From NCBI GenBank assembly GCA_963719975.1, contig CAVRED010000009.1, forward strand, positions 384,078 through 448,077: 64,000 nt of DNA, read 5' to 3'. Both the position numbers and the translations under genes were made by a program. Positions 46,309 through 55,657 of this stretch are shown piece by piece. Position 1 is the first letter of the stretch, and every line of letters starts with the position of its first letter. The stretch is from Poindextera sp963719975 (GTDB lineage: Bacteria; Pseudomonadota; Alphaproteobacteria; Caulobacterales; Caulobacteraceae). Below the pieces are notes generated by a model that saw only the letters and a program-made list of their open reading frames with translations, was not told the origin of the DNA and did no database searches.

Positions 46309-47532
46309 ATGCGGGTGCTGATCCTTGGGGGCGACGGGTTCTGCGGCTGGCCGACGGCGCTGCACCTGTCGGCTCGCGGCGCCGAGATCGGCATCGTCGA
46401 CAACCTTTCGCGGCGCGACATCGACAAGGAGCTGGGCGTCGAGTCGCTGACGCCGATCGCGCCGCTCGACGCACGCCGCGCCGCCTGGCGAGAGATCAGC
46501 GGACAGGACATCGAGCACTTCCCGCTGACCCTCGGCCGCGACTACGACGCGCTTTTGGCGCTGCTCAGAGACTGGCGGCCGGACGCCGTCGTGCACTTCG
46601 CCGAGCAGCGCGCCGCTCCCTACTCGATGAAGTCCTCGCGTCACAAGCGCTATACGGTCTCCAACAACGTCTGCGCCACCCACGACGTTCTGGCGGCGAT
46701 CGTCGAGTCGGGCCTCGACATCCACCTGGCCCACCTCGGCACCATGGGCGTCTACGGCTACGGCACGGCCGGAGGGCCGATCCCGGAGGGCTACCTCACC
46801 GTCAAGATCGAGACCGACGAAGGATGGGTGGAGCGCGAGATCCTGCACCCGGTCGCGCCGGGGTCGATCTACCACATGACCAAGACCCAGGATCAGCTGC
46901 TGTTCCAGTTCTACGCCAAGAACGACGCGCTTCGGATCACCGACCTGCACCAGGGCGTGGTCTGGGGCTGCCAGACCGACGAGACCCGCTCGGACCCCCG
47001 GCTGATCAACCGCTTCGACTACGACGGCGACTACGGCACGGTGCTGAACCGCTTCCTGATCCAGGCCGCGGTCGGCCATCCGCTGACCGTGCACGGCTCG
47101 GGCGGGCAGACCCGCGCCTTCATCAACATCCAGGACACCGTCCGCTGCATCGCGCTGGCGCTGGCCAACCCGCCGGCCAGGGGCGATCGCGTCGCCATCT
47201 TCAACCAGATGACCGAGACCTGGCGCGTGCGCGACTTGGCCGGCATGGTCGCGCGGCTCACCGGCGCGCCGGTGGAGTTCGTCGCCAATCCGCGCAACGA
47301 GGCCAAGGAGAACGAGCTCACCGCCTGCAACGACACCCTGATCAAGCTGGGCTTGCAGCCGATCACGCTCGAAGCGGGCCTGATGAGCGACATCGTCGAG
47401 GTCGCCCGCGCCTACGCGAGCCGCGCCGACCTCAGCAAGATCCCCAGCATCTCGGCCTGGAACGCCGAGCGCGCCGCCGCCCTGGCCGCCCAGGACCGCG
47501 ACGACGGAGAACAGCTGCGCGCCGCGCAGTAG
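46309..47532 (+). CDS. sqdB: UDP-sulfoquinovose synthase
   Basis: A 407-residue short-chain dehydrogenase-like enzyme making UDP-sulfoquinovose from UDP-glucose and sulfite. It has ILGGDGFCGWPTALHLSARG, HFAEQRAAPYSMKSS, LGTMGVYGYG, YHMTKTQDQLL (Y-x3-K), RFDYDGDYGTVLNRFLIQAA, VHGSGGQTRAFINIQDTVRC and NPRNEAKENEL, all hallmarks of SqdB/SQD1. The length matches the family. The following genes are a GT4 and a GT9 glycosyltransferase, and no SqdA, SqdC or SqdD gene is recognised nearby. The usual product is the sulfolipid SQDG; an alternative is sulfoquinovose in a surface glycan. Confidence 0.93.
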   Translation: MRVLILGGDGFCGWPTALHLSARGAEIGIVDNLSRRDIDKELGVESLTPIAPLDARRAAWREISGQDIEHFPLTLGRDYDALLALLRDWRPDAVVHFAEQRAAPYSMKSSRHKRYTVSNNVCATHDVLAAIVESGLDIHLAHLGTMGVYGYGTAGGPIPEGYLTVKIETDEGWVEREILHPVAPGSIYHMTKTQDQLLFQFYAKNDALRITDLHQGVVWGCQTDETRSDPRLINRFDYDGDYGTVLNRFLIQAAVGHPLTVHGSGGQTRAFINIQDTVRCIALALANPPARGDRVAIFNQMTETWRVRDLAGMVARLTGAPVEFVANPRNEAKENELTACNDTLIKLGLQPITLEAGLMSDIVEVARAYASRADLSKIPSISAWNAERAAALAAQDRDDGEQLRAAQ

Positions 47533-47578
47533 CGCGCCCGCCTTCGCCTCCGCGCGCGAATGCCGATATGGGAGGGCC

Positions 47579-48763
47579 ATGGCGGCTCTGCCCCCGAACT
47601 TCACCCTCTTGCAGGTGATCCCCGACCTCGAGACCGGGGGCGCCGAGCAGACGGCGCTGGATGTGGCGCGGGCGGTGGTCCAGGCGGGGGGCCGGGCGAT
47701 CGTCGCCAGCCGCGGCGGTCGGATGGCCGCGGAGCTGGCGGCACGCGGCGGCGAGCTGGCGACACTACCGGTGCACACCAAGAATCCGATGGCCATGCTC
47801 GCCAACCGCGGGCGCCTCGCGAGGCTGATCGAGGACGAGCAAGTGAGCCTGGTGCACGTCCGCTCGCGCGCCCCGGCGTTCGCCGCCTTCGCCGCCGCGA
47901 GGGACGCCGGCGTCCCGTGCATCGCCACCTATCATGGCCTCTACGGCTCGGGTAACCCACTGAAGCGGTGGTACAATTCGGTGATGACGCGGGGCCCCTT
48001 CACCATCGCCAACTCCGGCTTCACCGCCCGGCACGTGATCGGCGAGCATCACATCGCGCCGTCGAAGGTGGTCGCCATCCCACGCGGCGTCGACCTGGCG
48101 CGGTTCGACCCGGCCAGCGTCCCAGCCGAACGGGTCGCGGCGTTGGAGGCGGCCTGGGAGCTTCCGCCGCGCGAGAGCGCGACGCGCTTCCTGCTCGCCG
48201 GCCGGCTCACCCGCTGGAAGGGCCAGATGCTGGCGATCGAGGCGGCGGCGCCGCTGAAGCGGCGGGGTGGTAGCGACTTCGTCGTGGTGTTCGCCGGCGA
48301 CGACCAGGGTCGGACCGGCTACCGCGATGCGCTGGAAGGCGCGATCGTCGCTCACGGCCTGACCGGGCAGGTGCGCCTCGTCGGTCATTGCGATGACATG
48401 CCGGCCGCCTATCTTGCCGCCGACGTCGCGCTGGCGCCATCGCTGGACCCGGAGGCGTTCGGCCGCACCGCCGTCGAGCCGCAGGCCATGGGCCGCCCGG
48501 TGATCGCCGCCGACCACGGCGCGCCCGCCGAGACCGTACTGGCCGGCGAGACCGGTTGGCTGGTCAAGCCAGGCGATGCGCAGAGCCTCGCCGAGGCCAT
48601 GGCCGCGGCGATCGCGACCGGGCCGGAGCGACGGGCGGCGATGGGCGCCGCCGGCATGGCCCGCGCGCGGCGACTTTATTCGGTGCAAGCCATGTGCGAA
48701 GCGACGCTTCAGGTTTACGCAAGGGTGCTGGAGAACTGCGCTGGTGGCCCGAAAGCCGCGTGA
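47579..48763 (+). CDS. glycosyltransferase family 4
   Basis: A 394-residue GT-B glycosyltransferase. The N-terminal domain begins LQVIPDLETGGAEQTALDVA; the C-terminal nucleotide-sugar domain has RFLLAGRLTRWKGQMLAIEA, LVGHCDDMPAAYLAADVALA and the E-x7-E motif in EAFGRTAVEPQAMGRPVIAA. GGGAGG precedes the ATG. It lies 46 bases after sqdB and overlaps the GT9 gene by 20 bases. It may transfer sulfoquinovose, galacturonate or another sugar to a lipid or LPS core; the acceptor is not evident. Confidence 0.88.
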   Translation: MAALPPNFTLLQVIPDLETGGAEQTALDVARAVVQAGGRAIVASRGGRMAAELAARGGELATLPVHTKNPMAMLANRGRLARLIEDEQVSLVHVRSRAPAFAAFAAARDAGVPCIATYHGLYGSGNPLKRWYNSVMTRGPFTIANSGFTARHVIGEHHIAPSKVVAIPRGVDLARFDPASVPAERVAALEAAWELPPRESATRFLLAGRLTRWKGQMLAIEAAAPLKRRGGSDFVVVFAGDDQGRTGYRDALEGAIVAHGLTGQVRLVGHCDDMPAAYLAADVALAPSLDPEAFGRTAVEPQAMGRPVIAADHGAPAETVLAGETGWLVKPGDAQSLAEAMAAAIATGPERRAAMGAAGMARARRLYSVQAMCEATLQVYARVLENCAGGPKAA

Positions 48764-49748
48764 AATCGCCAAGATCCTCGTGATCAAGCTCGGCGCGCTG
48801 GGCGATTTCGTCCAGGCGCTGGCGGCGATGGAGCACATCCGCGCGGCGCACCCGAAGGCGCACATCACGCTCCTGACCACCCCGCCGTTCGAGGCGCTCG
48901 CCCGCGCCAGCCCCTACTTCAACGACGTCGAGACCGACGGGCGACCCGAAGGCTTCGGCGACGCGGTTTCGATGATCCGGCGGCTGCGCCGCGCCCACTA
49001 CGATCGCATCTACGACCTGCAGACCTCGTCGCGCTCGAACCTCATCTTCTACCTGCTGCAGCCGTTCGGGCCGCAGTGGTCGGGCGTGGCGTTCGGCTGC
49101 AACCTGCCGCAGCGCAACCCGGAGCGGGGGCGCATGCACACGCTCGAGCGACAGGCCGACCAGCTCAAGGCCGCCGGCATCTGGCCCGACGCGCCGATCC
49201 GCCCCGGCTCGGCTCCACCCGCCGACCTCAGCTGGATCCTGAAGAAGGGACCCGCCGCGCGCCCCGTCTCGGCCAGCGCCGGGCGGCCCTATGCGCTGCT
49301 GGTTCCAGGCAGCTCCGCCCACCGGCCCGACAAGCGCTGGCCGGTGGAGAGCTTCGCAGAGCTCGGCGAGGCGCTGCGCAAGCGTGGGCTCGAGATCATC
49401 ATCCTGGGCGGGATGCAGGAAAGCGCGCTGGCCAGGGCGATCCAGCGCAAGGTGCAGGCGCGCGACCTGACAGGGCGCACCGACTTCGCCCAGATCGCGG
49501 CGCTCGCCGCGCGCGCGACCGTCGCCGTCGGCAACGATACGGGGCCGATGCACCTGATCGCCGCCGCCGGCGCGCCGACGCTGGTCCTGTTCTCCTCCGC
49601 GTCCGATCCGACGCTGTGCGGGCCGCGCGGTCATGTCGCGGTGCTGCAGTCAGACAAGCTCGACGAGCTGCCGGTCGACCAGGTGCTGCGCGCGGTCGAG
49701 ATTCTGTCGCCGGCGCCGCCGCCCTTCGTCTGGCGCGCAGCGCCTTGA
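48744..49748 (+). CDS. glycosyltransferase family 9 (heptosyltransferase-like)
   Basis: A 334-residue GT-B enzyme of the WaaC/WaaF/ADP-heptose transferase family: KILVIKLGALGDFVQALAAM at the start, WPVESFAELGEALRKRGLEI, and the donor-binding GNDTGPMHLIAAAGAPTLVL with FSSASDPTLCGPRG. The GTG at 48744 (with GGAG 10 bases upstream, inside the GT4 gene) is chosen because it begins just before the conserved strand. It is coupled to the GT4 gene. It probably adds a heptose or related sugar to LPS core. Confidence 0.87.
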   Translation: MARKPREIAKILVIKLGALGDFVQALAAMEHIRAAHPKAHITLLTTPPFEALARASPYFNDVETDGRPEGFGDAVSMIRRLRRAHYDRIYDLQTSSRSNLIFYLLQPFGPQWSGVAFGCNLPQRNPERGRMHTLERQADQLKAAGIWPDAPIRPGSAPPADLSWILKKGPAARPVSASAGRPYALLVPGSSAHRPDKRWPVESFAELGEALRKRGLEIIILGGMQESALARAIQRKVQARDLTGRTDFAQIAALAARATVAVGNDTGPMHLIAAAGAPTLVLFSSASDPTLCGPRGHVAVLQSDKLDELPVDQVLRAVEILSPAPPPFVWRAAP

Positions 49749-49839
49749 TCGGCGCAAAGCCCTTCGTCATATGTCAGTAGAAGCGTAAGGCTTTCGCCGC
49801 TACGTTTCGTTCCATCAACGGCTCAAGGAGAGCTAGCCT

Positions 49840-50373
49840 ATTCGTCGTCCCATGCCCGCGCCGCCGTCCAAGGACGGCCCGCGCATCAATGAAGATATCC
49901 GCGTCCCCCGCGTGCTCCTGATCGACGAGCACGGTGAAAAACAGGGGATCATGCCCACCGCCTCCGCGCTCGAGGCCGCCGAGGAAGCGGGATTGGACCT
50001 GGTCGAGGTCTCACCGAACTCCGATCCGCCCGTCTGCAAGATCCTCGACTACGGCAAGTACAAATTCGAAGAACAGAAGAAGAAGGGCGCCGCGCGCAAG
50101 CGGCAGAAGCTGGTCGAGATCAAGGAGATCCGACTGCGGCCCAACATCGACACCCACGATTACGACGTCAAAGCGCGCGCCATGCACCGCTATTTCGAGG
50201 AGGGCGACAAGGTGAAGGTCACCTTGCGCTTCCGCGGCGGCGAGATGCGCCACCCCGAGCTCGGGATGAAGCTCCTGCAACAGGTGCGGACCGACTTCGA
50301 GCCGGTGGCCAAGGTCGAGTACGAGCCCCGCATGGAGGGGCGCCAGATGATCATGATCCTGGCGCCGCGCTAG
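49840..50373 (+). CDS. infC: translation initiation factor IF-3, ATT start
   Basis: A 177-residue factor that binds the 30S subunit and rejects wrong start codons. Motifs: GPRINEDIRVPRVLLIDEHG, LVEVSPNSDPPVCKILDYGK, EIRLRPNIDTHDYDVKARAM and VTLRFRGGEMRHPELGMKLL. I choose the ATT at 49840 over the ATG at 49852: AAGGAGA (49825-49831) is correctly spaced only for the ATT, and the resulting N terminus (MRRPMPAPPSKDGPRIN) matches other alphaproteobacterial IF-3s as I recall them. A rare ATT start is the classical way IF-3 represses its own translation. infC is separated from rpmI-rplT by about 9 kb. Confidence 0.93.
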   Translation: MRRPMPAPPSKDGPRINEDIRVPRVLLIDEHGEKQGIMPTASALEAAEEAGLDLVEVSPNSDPPVCKILDYGKYKFEEQKKKGAARKRQKLVEIKEIRLRPNIDTHDYDVKARAMHRYFEEGDKVKVTLRFRGGEMRHPELGMKLLQQVRTDFEPVAKVEYEPRMEGRQMIMILAPR

Positions 50374-50448
50374 GCCCGCGGGCCAGCGGCAACCCTTGAT
50401 TGCGGTCTGAGCTTGGGTCACCCTCGGCGTCGGGTTCCGGGGGCGTCC

Positions 50449-52392
50449 ATGAAGATCATCGTTTTCTGCGCAACATGGGCCGCGCTTGTCTCCGGCCTCG
50501 GCGTCGCGGCCAGCGCCGCCCCGCTCGCGGCTTACGGGAGCCTGCCGTCGATCGAACAGGTGGCGGTCTCGCCGGACGGCAAGCAGCTGGCGCTGGTGGT
50601 GACCAACGGCGACCAGCGCGCGCTCGCCATCGAGCCGGTCGCAGATCAGAAACCCACCGACCTCATCCGGTTGGGCGACAACAAGCTCCGGTACATCGAG
50701 TGGGTTGGCGACCACCATGTGCTGATGACAATCTCGGTCCACGCGGCGCTTGCGGATCCGGGCGGCACGCTGATCGGCGGGGGCGTCGAGCACCTGGTGG
50801 TCATCGACTACGACCTCGCCGACCACAAGCAGACGTTCCTGATGAACGACCTGCAGCACGCCTTGAACGTCGTCTATGCCGTGCCGGTTGGACGGGTCAT
50901 CGACGGCAAGCCGGTCGCTTTCATGGAAGGGGTGGTGTTCCCCGCCGACGGTGGGCAGGGCGACCTCGTCCTCGTGCGCAGCGATCTGGACGCCCGCACA
51001 ACCAAGGTGGCCGCCTACGGTCCGCGCCATGTGGCGGGGTGGCTGGTTGGGGTCGGCGGAGAACCGCTTGCCGTGACGGCCTACGATGCGCCGTCGTCGA
51101 CCTGGACCTTGCAACTGCGCGCCGGCGACGGCTGGCGAATCGTCAAGACGCTCACGGCGCCGATCGAACGGCCGGCCCTCGAGGGCCTCGGCCGCGACGG
51201 CCGAGCCGTGCTCATCCGCGATCGCGTCGACAACAACCCAGTGTATCGGGAGCTGCCGGCGGACGCGCCGGACTGGACCGCGCCGATCGCCGAGGGCGAC
51301 AAGGCGCCGATCCACGACACGGTGACGCACGCCCTGATCGGGTTTGTCGAGCTGGTCGGCGACGAGATGCGCTACAGCTTCCTCGACCCCCAGGATCAGC
51401 GGAACTGGCAAGGTGTGCTGGCCGCCTATCCGGGACAGCAGGTCGCGCTGGTGTCGGCGTCCGGCGACCACAAGCGCCTGGTCGTCCTCGTCGACTCGCC
51501 GACCGATGGGCCTGGCTACGCCCTGGTCGACCTCGACGCCCATGCCGCGAACTGGATCGGAGACGAGTACGAAGGCCTGAAGGCCGACGACATCGGCGAA
51601 AAGCGCGCCATCGCGTTCAAGGCCGCCGACGGCCTGCCGCTGAGCGGCTACCTCACGCTGCCGCGCGGCAAGCCGGACAAGGGCCTGCCGCTAGTGGTTC
51701 TGCCACACGGCGGGCCAGCCCTGCGCGACGGGCCGGGGTTCGACTGGTGGGCTCAGGCCCTGGCCGCGCAGGGCTACGCCGTGCTGCAGGTGAACTATCG
51801 GGGCTCTGACGGTTTTGGCTGGGCGTTCCTGTCGGCCGGGTTCGGCCAATGGGGTCGGAAGATGCAGACCGACCTCTCGGACGGCGTCCGCTATCTGGCG
51901 TCTCAGGGGACCATCGACCCCAAGCGCGTGTGCATCGTTGGCGCGAGCTATGGCGGCTACGCGGCGCTGGCCGGCGCGACGCTCGACAAGGGCGTCTATC
52001 GCTGCGCCGTCTCGGTCGCGGGTCCCTCGGACCTGCATCGGATGGTCGCAGACGACAAAGGCGACATGGGTCGCCAAGGCGTCGGCGTCGAGCGCTACTG
52101 GGACCGTTTCATGGGCGCGGCAAACGTCAACGACCCGTCGCTGGACGCCGTCTCGCCGGACAAGTTCGCCGGCCGAGTCGACATCCCGATCCTCTTGATC
52201 CACGGCGCGGACGACACGACGGTGCCCTTCGTGCAGAGCGAGCTGATGGCCGATGCGCTGAGGCGCGCCGGCAAGTCGGTCGAACTGGTGACGCTGAAAC
52301 ACGAGGACCACTACCTCAGCCACGGCGACACCCGGCTGCAGATGTTGCAGGCCAGCACCGAGTTCCTCGAAAAGAACAACCCGCCGAACTGA
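50449..52392 (+). CDS. S9-family (prolyl oligopeptidase-like) serine peptidase, first tandem copy
   Basis: A 647-residue exported peptidase. The signal peptide is IVFCATWAALVSGLGVAASA. An N-terminal beta-propeller (SLPSIEQVAVSPDGKQLALV) leads to the alpha/beta-hydrolase domain: VVLPHGGPALRDGPGFDWWA, the nucleophile in GASYGGYAAL, Asp in LLIHGADDTTVPFVQSELMA, and His in LKHEDHYLSHGDTRLQ. The architecture fits periplasmic dipeptidyl or acylaminoacyl peptidases. Its TGA overlaps the ATG of a second, closely related gene. It starts 75 bases after infC. Confidence 0.9.
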   Translation: MKIIVFCATWAALVSGLGVAASAAPLAAYGSLPSIEQVAVSPDGKQLALVVTNGDQRALAIEPVADQKPTDLIRLGDNKLRYIEWVGDHHVLMTISVHAALADPGGTLIGGGVEHLVVIDYDLADHKQTFLMNDLQHALNVVYAVPVGRVIDGKPVAFMEGVVFPADGGQGDLVLVRSDLDARTTKVAAYGPRHVAGWLVGVGGEPLAVTAYDAPSSTWTLQLRAGDGWRIVKTLTAPIERPALEGLGRDGRAVLIRDRVDNNPVYRELPADAPDWTAPIAEGDKAPIHDTVTHALIGFVELVGDEMRYSFLDPQDQRNWQGVLAAYPGQQVALVSASGDHKRLVVLVDSPTDGPGYALVDLDAHAANWIGDEYEGLKADDIGEKRAIAFKAADGLPLSGYLTLPRGKPDKGLPLVVLPHGGPALRDGPGFDWWAQALAAQGYAVLQVNYRGSDGFGWAFLSAGFGQWGRKMQTDLSDGVRYLASQGTIDPKRVCIVGASYGGYAALAGATLDKGVYRCAVSVAGPSDLHRMVADDKGDMGRQGVGVERYWDRFMGAANVNDPSLDAVSPDKFAGRVDIPILLIHGADDTTVPFVQSELMADALRRAGKSVELVTLKHEDHYLSHGDTRLQMLQASTEFLEKNNPPN

Positions 52393-54323
52393 TGCGGCGC
52401 CGCGTCCATCTGATCGTGACGGCGGCGCTCGCCACTTTCATCACTGGTCTCGCGACGCCAGGAAACTCGGCGGCGCTCGAGGCCTACGGCCGGCTCCCAG
52501 CCATCGAGCAGGCGCAGATCTCTCCCGACGGCGCCGAGCTGGCGCTGGTGGCTACCGATGGAGAGCACCGGAGGATCGTCGTGCAGCGGCTCTCCGACGG
52601 AGCGCTGCTCGCAAACTTCGCCGCCGGAGACCAAAAGATCCGCGCCATCGAGTGGGCGGGTTCTGGCCACCTTCTCGTCGCGACCAGCGCCGCACGCGGG
52701 GGCTTCCTCGTCGGGGTAGATGTCAACCTCGCCACCGGCAGCGTCGTGAACCTGATGAAGAGCGTGCCCGGGGCGCCCGGCGACCTCGAGGGCAGCCTCG
52801 ACGTTCGCATCATCTCCGGGCGTCCGTTCGTCTTCGTCGAGAGCGTCCAGATCGGCCAGGACTACGTCGTGCCGACGTTGTTCAAGGTGGATCTGGAGGA
52901 TGACCAGGCGCAGATCGTCGTGCGCGGCGACAAGGACACCAACGACTGGCTCGTCGACCAGTCCGGAGCGCCGGTCGCCATGACGGAGTTCGACCCCGAG
53001 ACGCGCTGGTGGGCCCTCAAAGTCCGGCGCGGAGGCGACTGGTCGATTGTCATGACGCGAACGGCTCCGCTTGGCGGTCCGGCGATCATGGGGTTGGGGC
53101 GGGACGGCCGTTCCATCCTCATGACAGACAACGACAGCCGAGAGGAGCAGGACGGCCTGCATGAGCTCGAACCCGAGGCGAAGGATTGGGGGCCCCTGTT
53201 CGGGGCTGGCGAAGACGAGGACTACATCTTCGACCCCCTCACGCGCGCTCTGCTCGGCGTGCATGCCGTCGTCGGCAACGATGACCGGTACATGTTTTTC
53301 GACAAAGACGACCAAGCGCGCTGGGACGGGACGGCGAAGGCGTTTCCGGGAGACCGCTTGCTGCTGCAGTCTCTGTCGGCCGACCATAAGCGCATGGTCG
53401 TCCTTGACGACTTTCCGACCGAAGGCCCCGCCTACTACCTCGTCGACATTGACGCGAAGTCGGCAACGCCCATTGGGGCTGAATACGCCAGCGTTGGTCG
53501 GGGCGATGTCGCGCCGACCCAACCGATAGCCTTCAGAGCCGCCGACGGCCTCAACTTGAGCGGCTACCTGACTCTGCCGCTCGGCAAAGCGGCGAAGGCG
53601 TTGCCGCTGATCGTCTTTCCGCACGGCGGACCGGCCGCGCGCGACGAACCCGGATTCGACTGGTGGGTGCAGGCGATCGCCTCACAAGGCTACGCTGTGC
53701 TGCAGGTCAACTTCCGCGGTTCGGACGGTTTCGGGTGGACGTTCCAGCAGAAAGGCTTCGGCCAATGGGGCCGCAAGATGCAGACCGATCTGTCCGACGG
53801 CGTCCGCTTCCTCGCCGCGCAGGGGACCATCGACCCGCAGCGCGTTTGCATTGTTGGCGCGAGTTATGGCGGCTACGCGGCGATGGCAGGGGTCACGCTG
53901 GACCCTGGAGTCTACCGCTGTGCTGTCGCCGTTTCCGGCATATCGGACGTGCGCCGCTTCATCGACTGGAGCGAGGGTCCATGGAGCCCGTGGGGTGGAC
54001 GCCTGTCTGACCCGACAGTGCAGCGCTACTGGGACCAGTATATGGGCGTGACCCGGCAAACCGATCCAGTGCTGGCGCAGATCTCGCCCATCGACCATGT
54101 CAATGCCATCCAGGCGCCGCTGCTGCTCATCCATGGCAGGGACGACGCCACCGTTCCTTTCGAGCAGAGCCAGCTCATGGCTGATGCGCTCAAACGCGCC
54201 GGCAAGCCGGTCGACTTCGTCGTCCTCAAGCACGAAGACCACTACATGAGCCATGGCGACACGCGGCTGCAGATGCTTCAGGCCGCGATCGACTTCCTGG
54301 AAAAGAACAACCCGCCCAACTAG
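52392..54323 (+). CDS. S9-family serine peptidase, second tandem copy
   Basis: A 643-residue paralogue of the preceding gene. The signal peptide is VHLIVTAALATFITGLATPG, then SAALEAYGRLPAIEQAQISP aligns with the first copy. The hydrolase domain has VFPHGGPAARDEPGFDWWVQ, the Ser in GASYGGYAAM, Asp in LLIHGRDDATVPFEQSQLMA and His in LKHEDHYMSHGDTRLQML. Both copies end KNNPPN. The catalytic halves are very similar, while the propellers differ more, suggesting divergence of specificity after duplication. Its ATG overlaps the first copy's stop (TGATG), so the two are co-translated. Confidence 0.9.
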   Translation: MRRRVHLIVTAALATFITGLATPGNSAALEAYGRLPAIEQAQISPDGAELALVATDGEHRRIVVQRLSDGALLANFAAGDQKIRAIEWAGSGHLLVATSAARGGFLVGVDVNLATGSVVNLMKSVPGAPGDLEGSLDVRIISGRPFVFVESVQIGQDYVVPTLFKVDLEDDQAQIVVRGDKDTNDWLVDQSGAPVAMTEFDPETRWWALKVRRGGDWSIVMTRTAPLGGPAIMGLGRDGRSILMTDNDSREEQDGLHELEPEAKDWGPLFGAGEDEDYIFDPLTRALLGVHAVVGNDDRYMFFDKDDQARWDGTAKAFPGDRLLLQSLSADHKRMVVLDDFPTEGPAYYLVDIDAKSATPIGAEYASVGRGDVAPTQPIAFRAADGLNLSGYLTLPLGKAAKALPLIVFPHGGPAARDEPGFDWWVQAIASQGYAVLQVNFRGSDGFGWTFQQKGFGQWGRKMQTDLSDGVRFLAAQGTIDPQRVCIVGASYGGYAAMAGVTLDPGVYRCAVAVSGISDVRRFIDWSEGPWSPWGGRLSDPTVQRYWDQYMGVTRQTDPVLAQISPIDHVNAIQAPLLLIHGRDDATVPFEQSQLMADALKRAGKPVDFVVLKHEDHYMSHGDTRLQMLQAAIDFLEKNNPPN

Positions 54324-54388
54324 CCGTCGGGCGCAGCGGGCCGCAGCCCGGGTTGCCGGGGCGCTCGGCTCAGCTTACCTGCACCGGC

Positions 54389-55642
54389 ATGTCCGCCATC
54401 CCGTCCGATGAGGCGGCGCTGCGCGCGTCACGCGCGGCGCTCGCCACCCTGCTCATGGTCATGGTGATCAACATGCTGGGCTTTGGCGTGATCGTGCCGC
54501 TGTTGCCCTTCTACGCCCGCTCGTTCCACGCGCCGGGCTGGCAGATCGGCCTGTTGTTCTCGGCCTACTCGGCGGGCTCCTTCTTCGGCGAGCCCTTCTG
54601 GGGCCGGCTCTCCGACCGCATCGGGCGCAAGCCGCTGCTCGTCTCGACGGTGACCGCCAACTGCCTCTGCTACCTGGCGCTGGCCTTCGCGCCGAACGTC
54701 TTCGTTGGATGCCTCGTGCGGTTCCTGGGCGGCATGGCCGGGGGCAACAGCTCGGTGGTGCAGGGCTACATCGCCGACGTGACGCCGGTGGAATACCGCT
54801 CCGGGCGCATGGCGGTGCTGGGCGCGGCCTACAACATCGGCTTCATCTTCGGCCCGGGCCTCGGCGGTCTCTTGGCGCGGCCCGGCGAGGGGCCTGCCGG
54901 CTTCCAGCTGCCGCTGCTGGTGGCTTCGGCGCTCGCCGGGATCTCGGCGCTCGGCATCTTCCTCATCGTGCGCGAGAGCCGCGTGCACGTCGGCCACGCG
55001 GCGATCCAGGGCCCGAACCGCTGGACGATGACCGGCCGGGCGCTGCGCCATCCGGTGGTCGGGCGGCTGATGATCCTGACCTTCGTCGCGGGCCTCGCGT
55101 TCAACGGCATCGAGTCGACGTTCGGCTTCTGGGCCAGCCACCGCTACAACTGGACGCCCGCCAACATCGGCTTGTGCTTCACCGTGGCGGCGATCACCTC
55201 GGCGCTCGGCCAGTCGCTGTTCACCGGGGCGCTCTCGCGGCGGTACGGCCAGGCGCCGATGCTGGCGTTCGGCATCGTGGTGACGGTGATCTGCCTGACG
55301 CTGCAGCCGCTTGCGCCTTGGGGCGTCGCGACCATCGCCATCATGTCCGTGATGTCGCTGGGCCAGTCGGTGGCCTTCCCCAACACCTCGGCGCTGATCT
55401 CCCGCTCGACCGACCCCGACCGCCAGGGCCAGATGCTGGGCCTGAACAACGCGATGGGCGGGATGGCCCGGCTGATCGGCCCGCAAGCGGCGCTGGCGCT
55501 GTTCTACTGGCGCGCCGACGCGCCCTTCTTCGTCGGCGCGGCGGTGACCGCGCCGGCGATCCTGCTCGCGCTCGGCGCCGGCCGGGCGGCGAGCACGCCT
55601 CACGCCCGAGCGCGCCCCGAACACGAGCGGCGCCGGTACTGA
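54389..55642 (+). CDS. MFS transporter (TetA/DHA1-like)
   Basis: A 417-residue major facilitator with about 12 TM segments. It begins LATLLMVMVINMLGFGVIVP with LLPFYARSF; the loop 2-3 motif is FGEPFWGRLSDRIGRKPLLV, and the TM5 motif AAYNIGFIFGPGLGGLLA is that of drug/H+ antiporters. The chosen ATG at 54389 starts a normal 30-residue cytoplasmic N terminus. It follows the S9 pair by 65 bases. Substrate unknown; efflux is likely. Confidence 0.88.
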   Translation: MSAIPSDEAALRASRAALATLLMVMVINMLGFGVIVPLLPFYARSFHAPGWQIGLLFSAYSAGSFFGEPFWGRLSDRIGRKPLLVSTVTANCLCYLALAFAPNVFVGCLVRFLGGMAGGNSSVVQGYIADVTPVEYRSGRMAVLGAAYNIGFIFGPGLGGLLARPGEGPAGFQLPLLVASALAGISALGIFLIVRESRVHVGHAAIQGPNRWTMTGRALRHPVVGRLMILTFVAGLAFNGIESTFGFWASHRYNWTPANIGLCFTVAAITSALGQSLFTGALSRRYGQAPMLAFGIVVTVICLTLQPLAPWGVATIAIMSVMSLGQSVAFPNTSALISRSTDPDRQGQMLGLNNAMGGMARLIGPQAALALFYWRADAPFFVGAAVTAPAILLALGAGRAASTPHARARPEHERRRY

Positions 55643-55657
55643 GCGCGAGGTCGCTTA

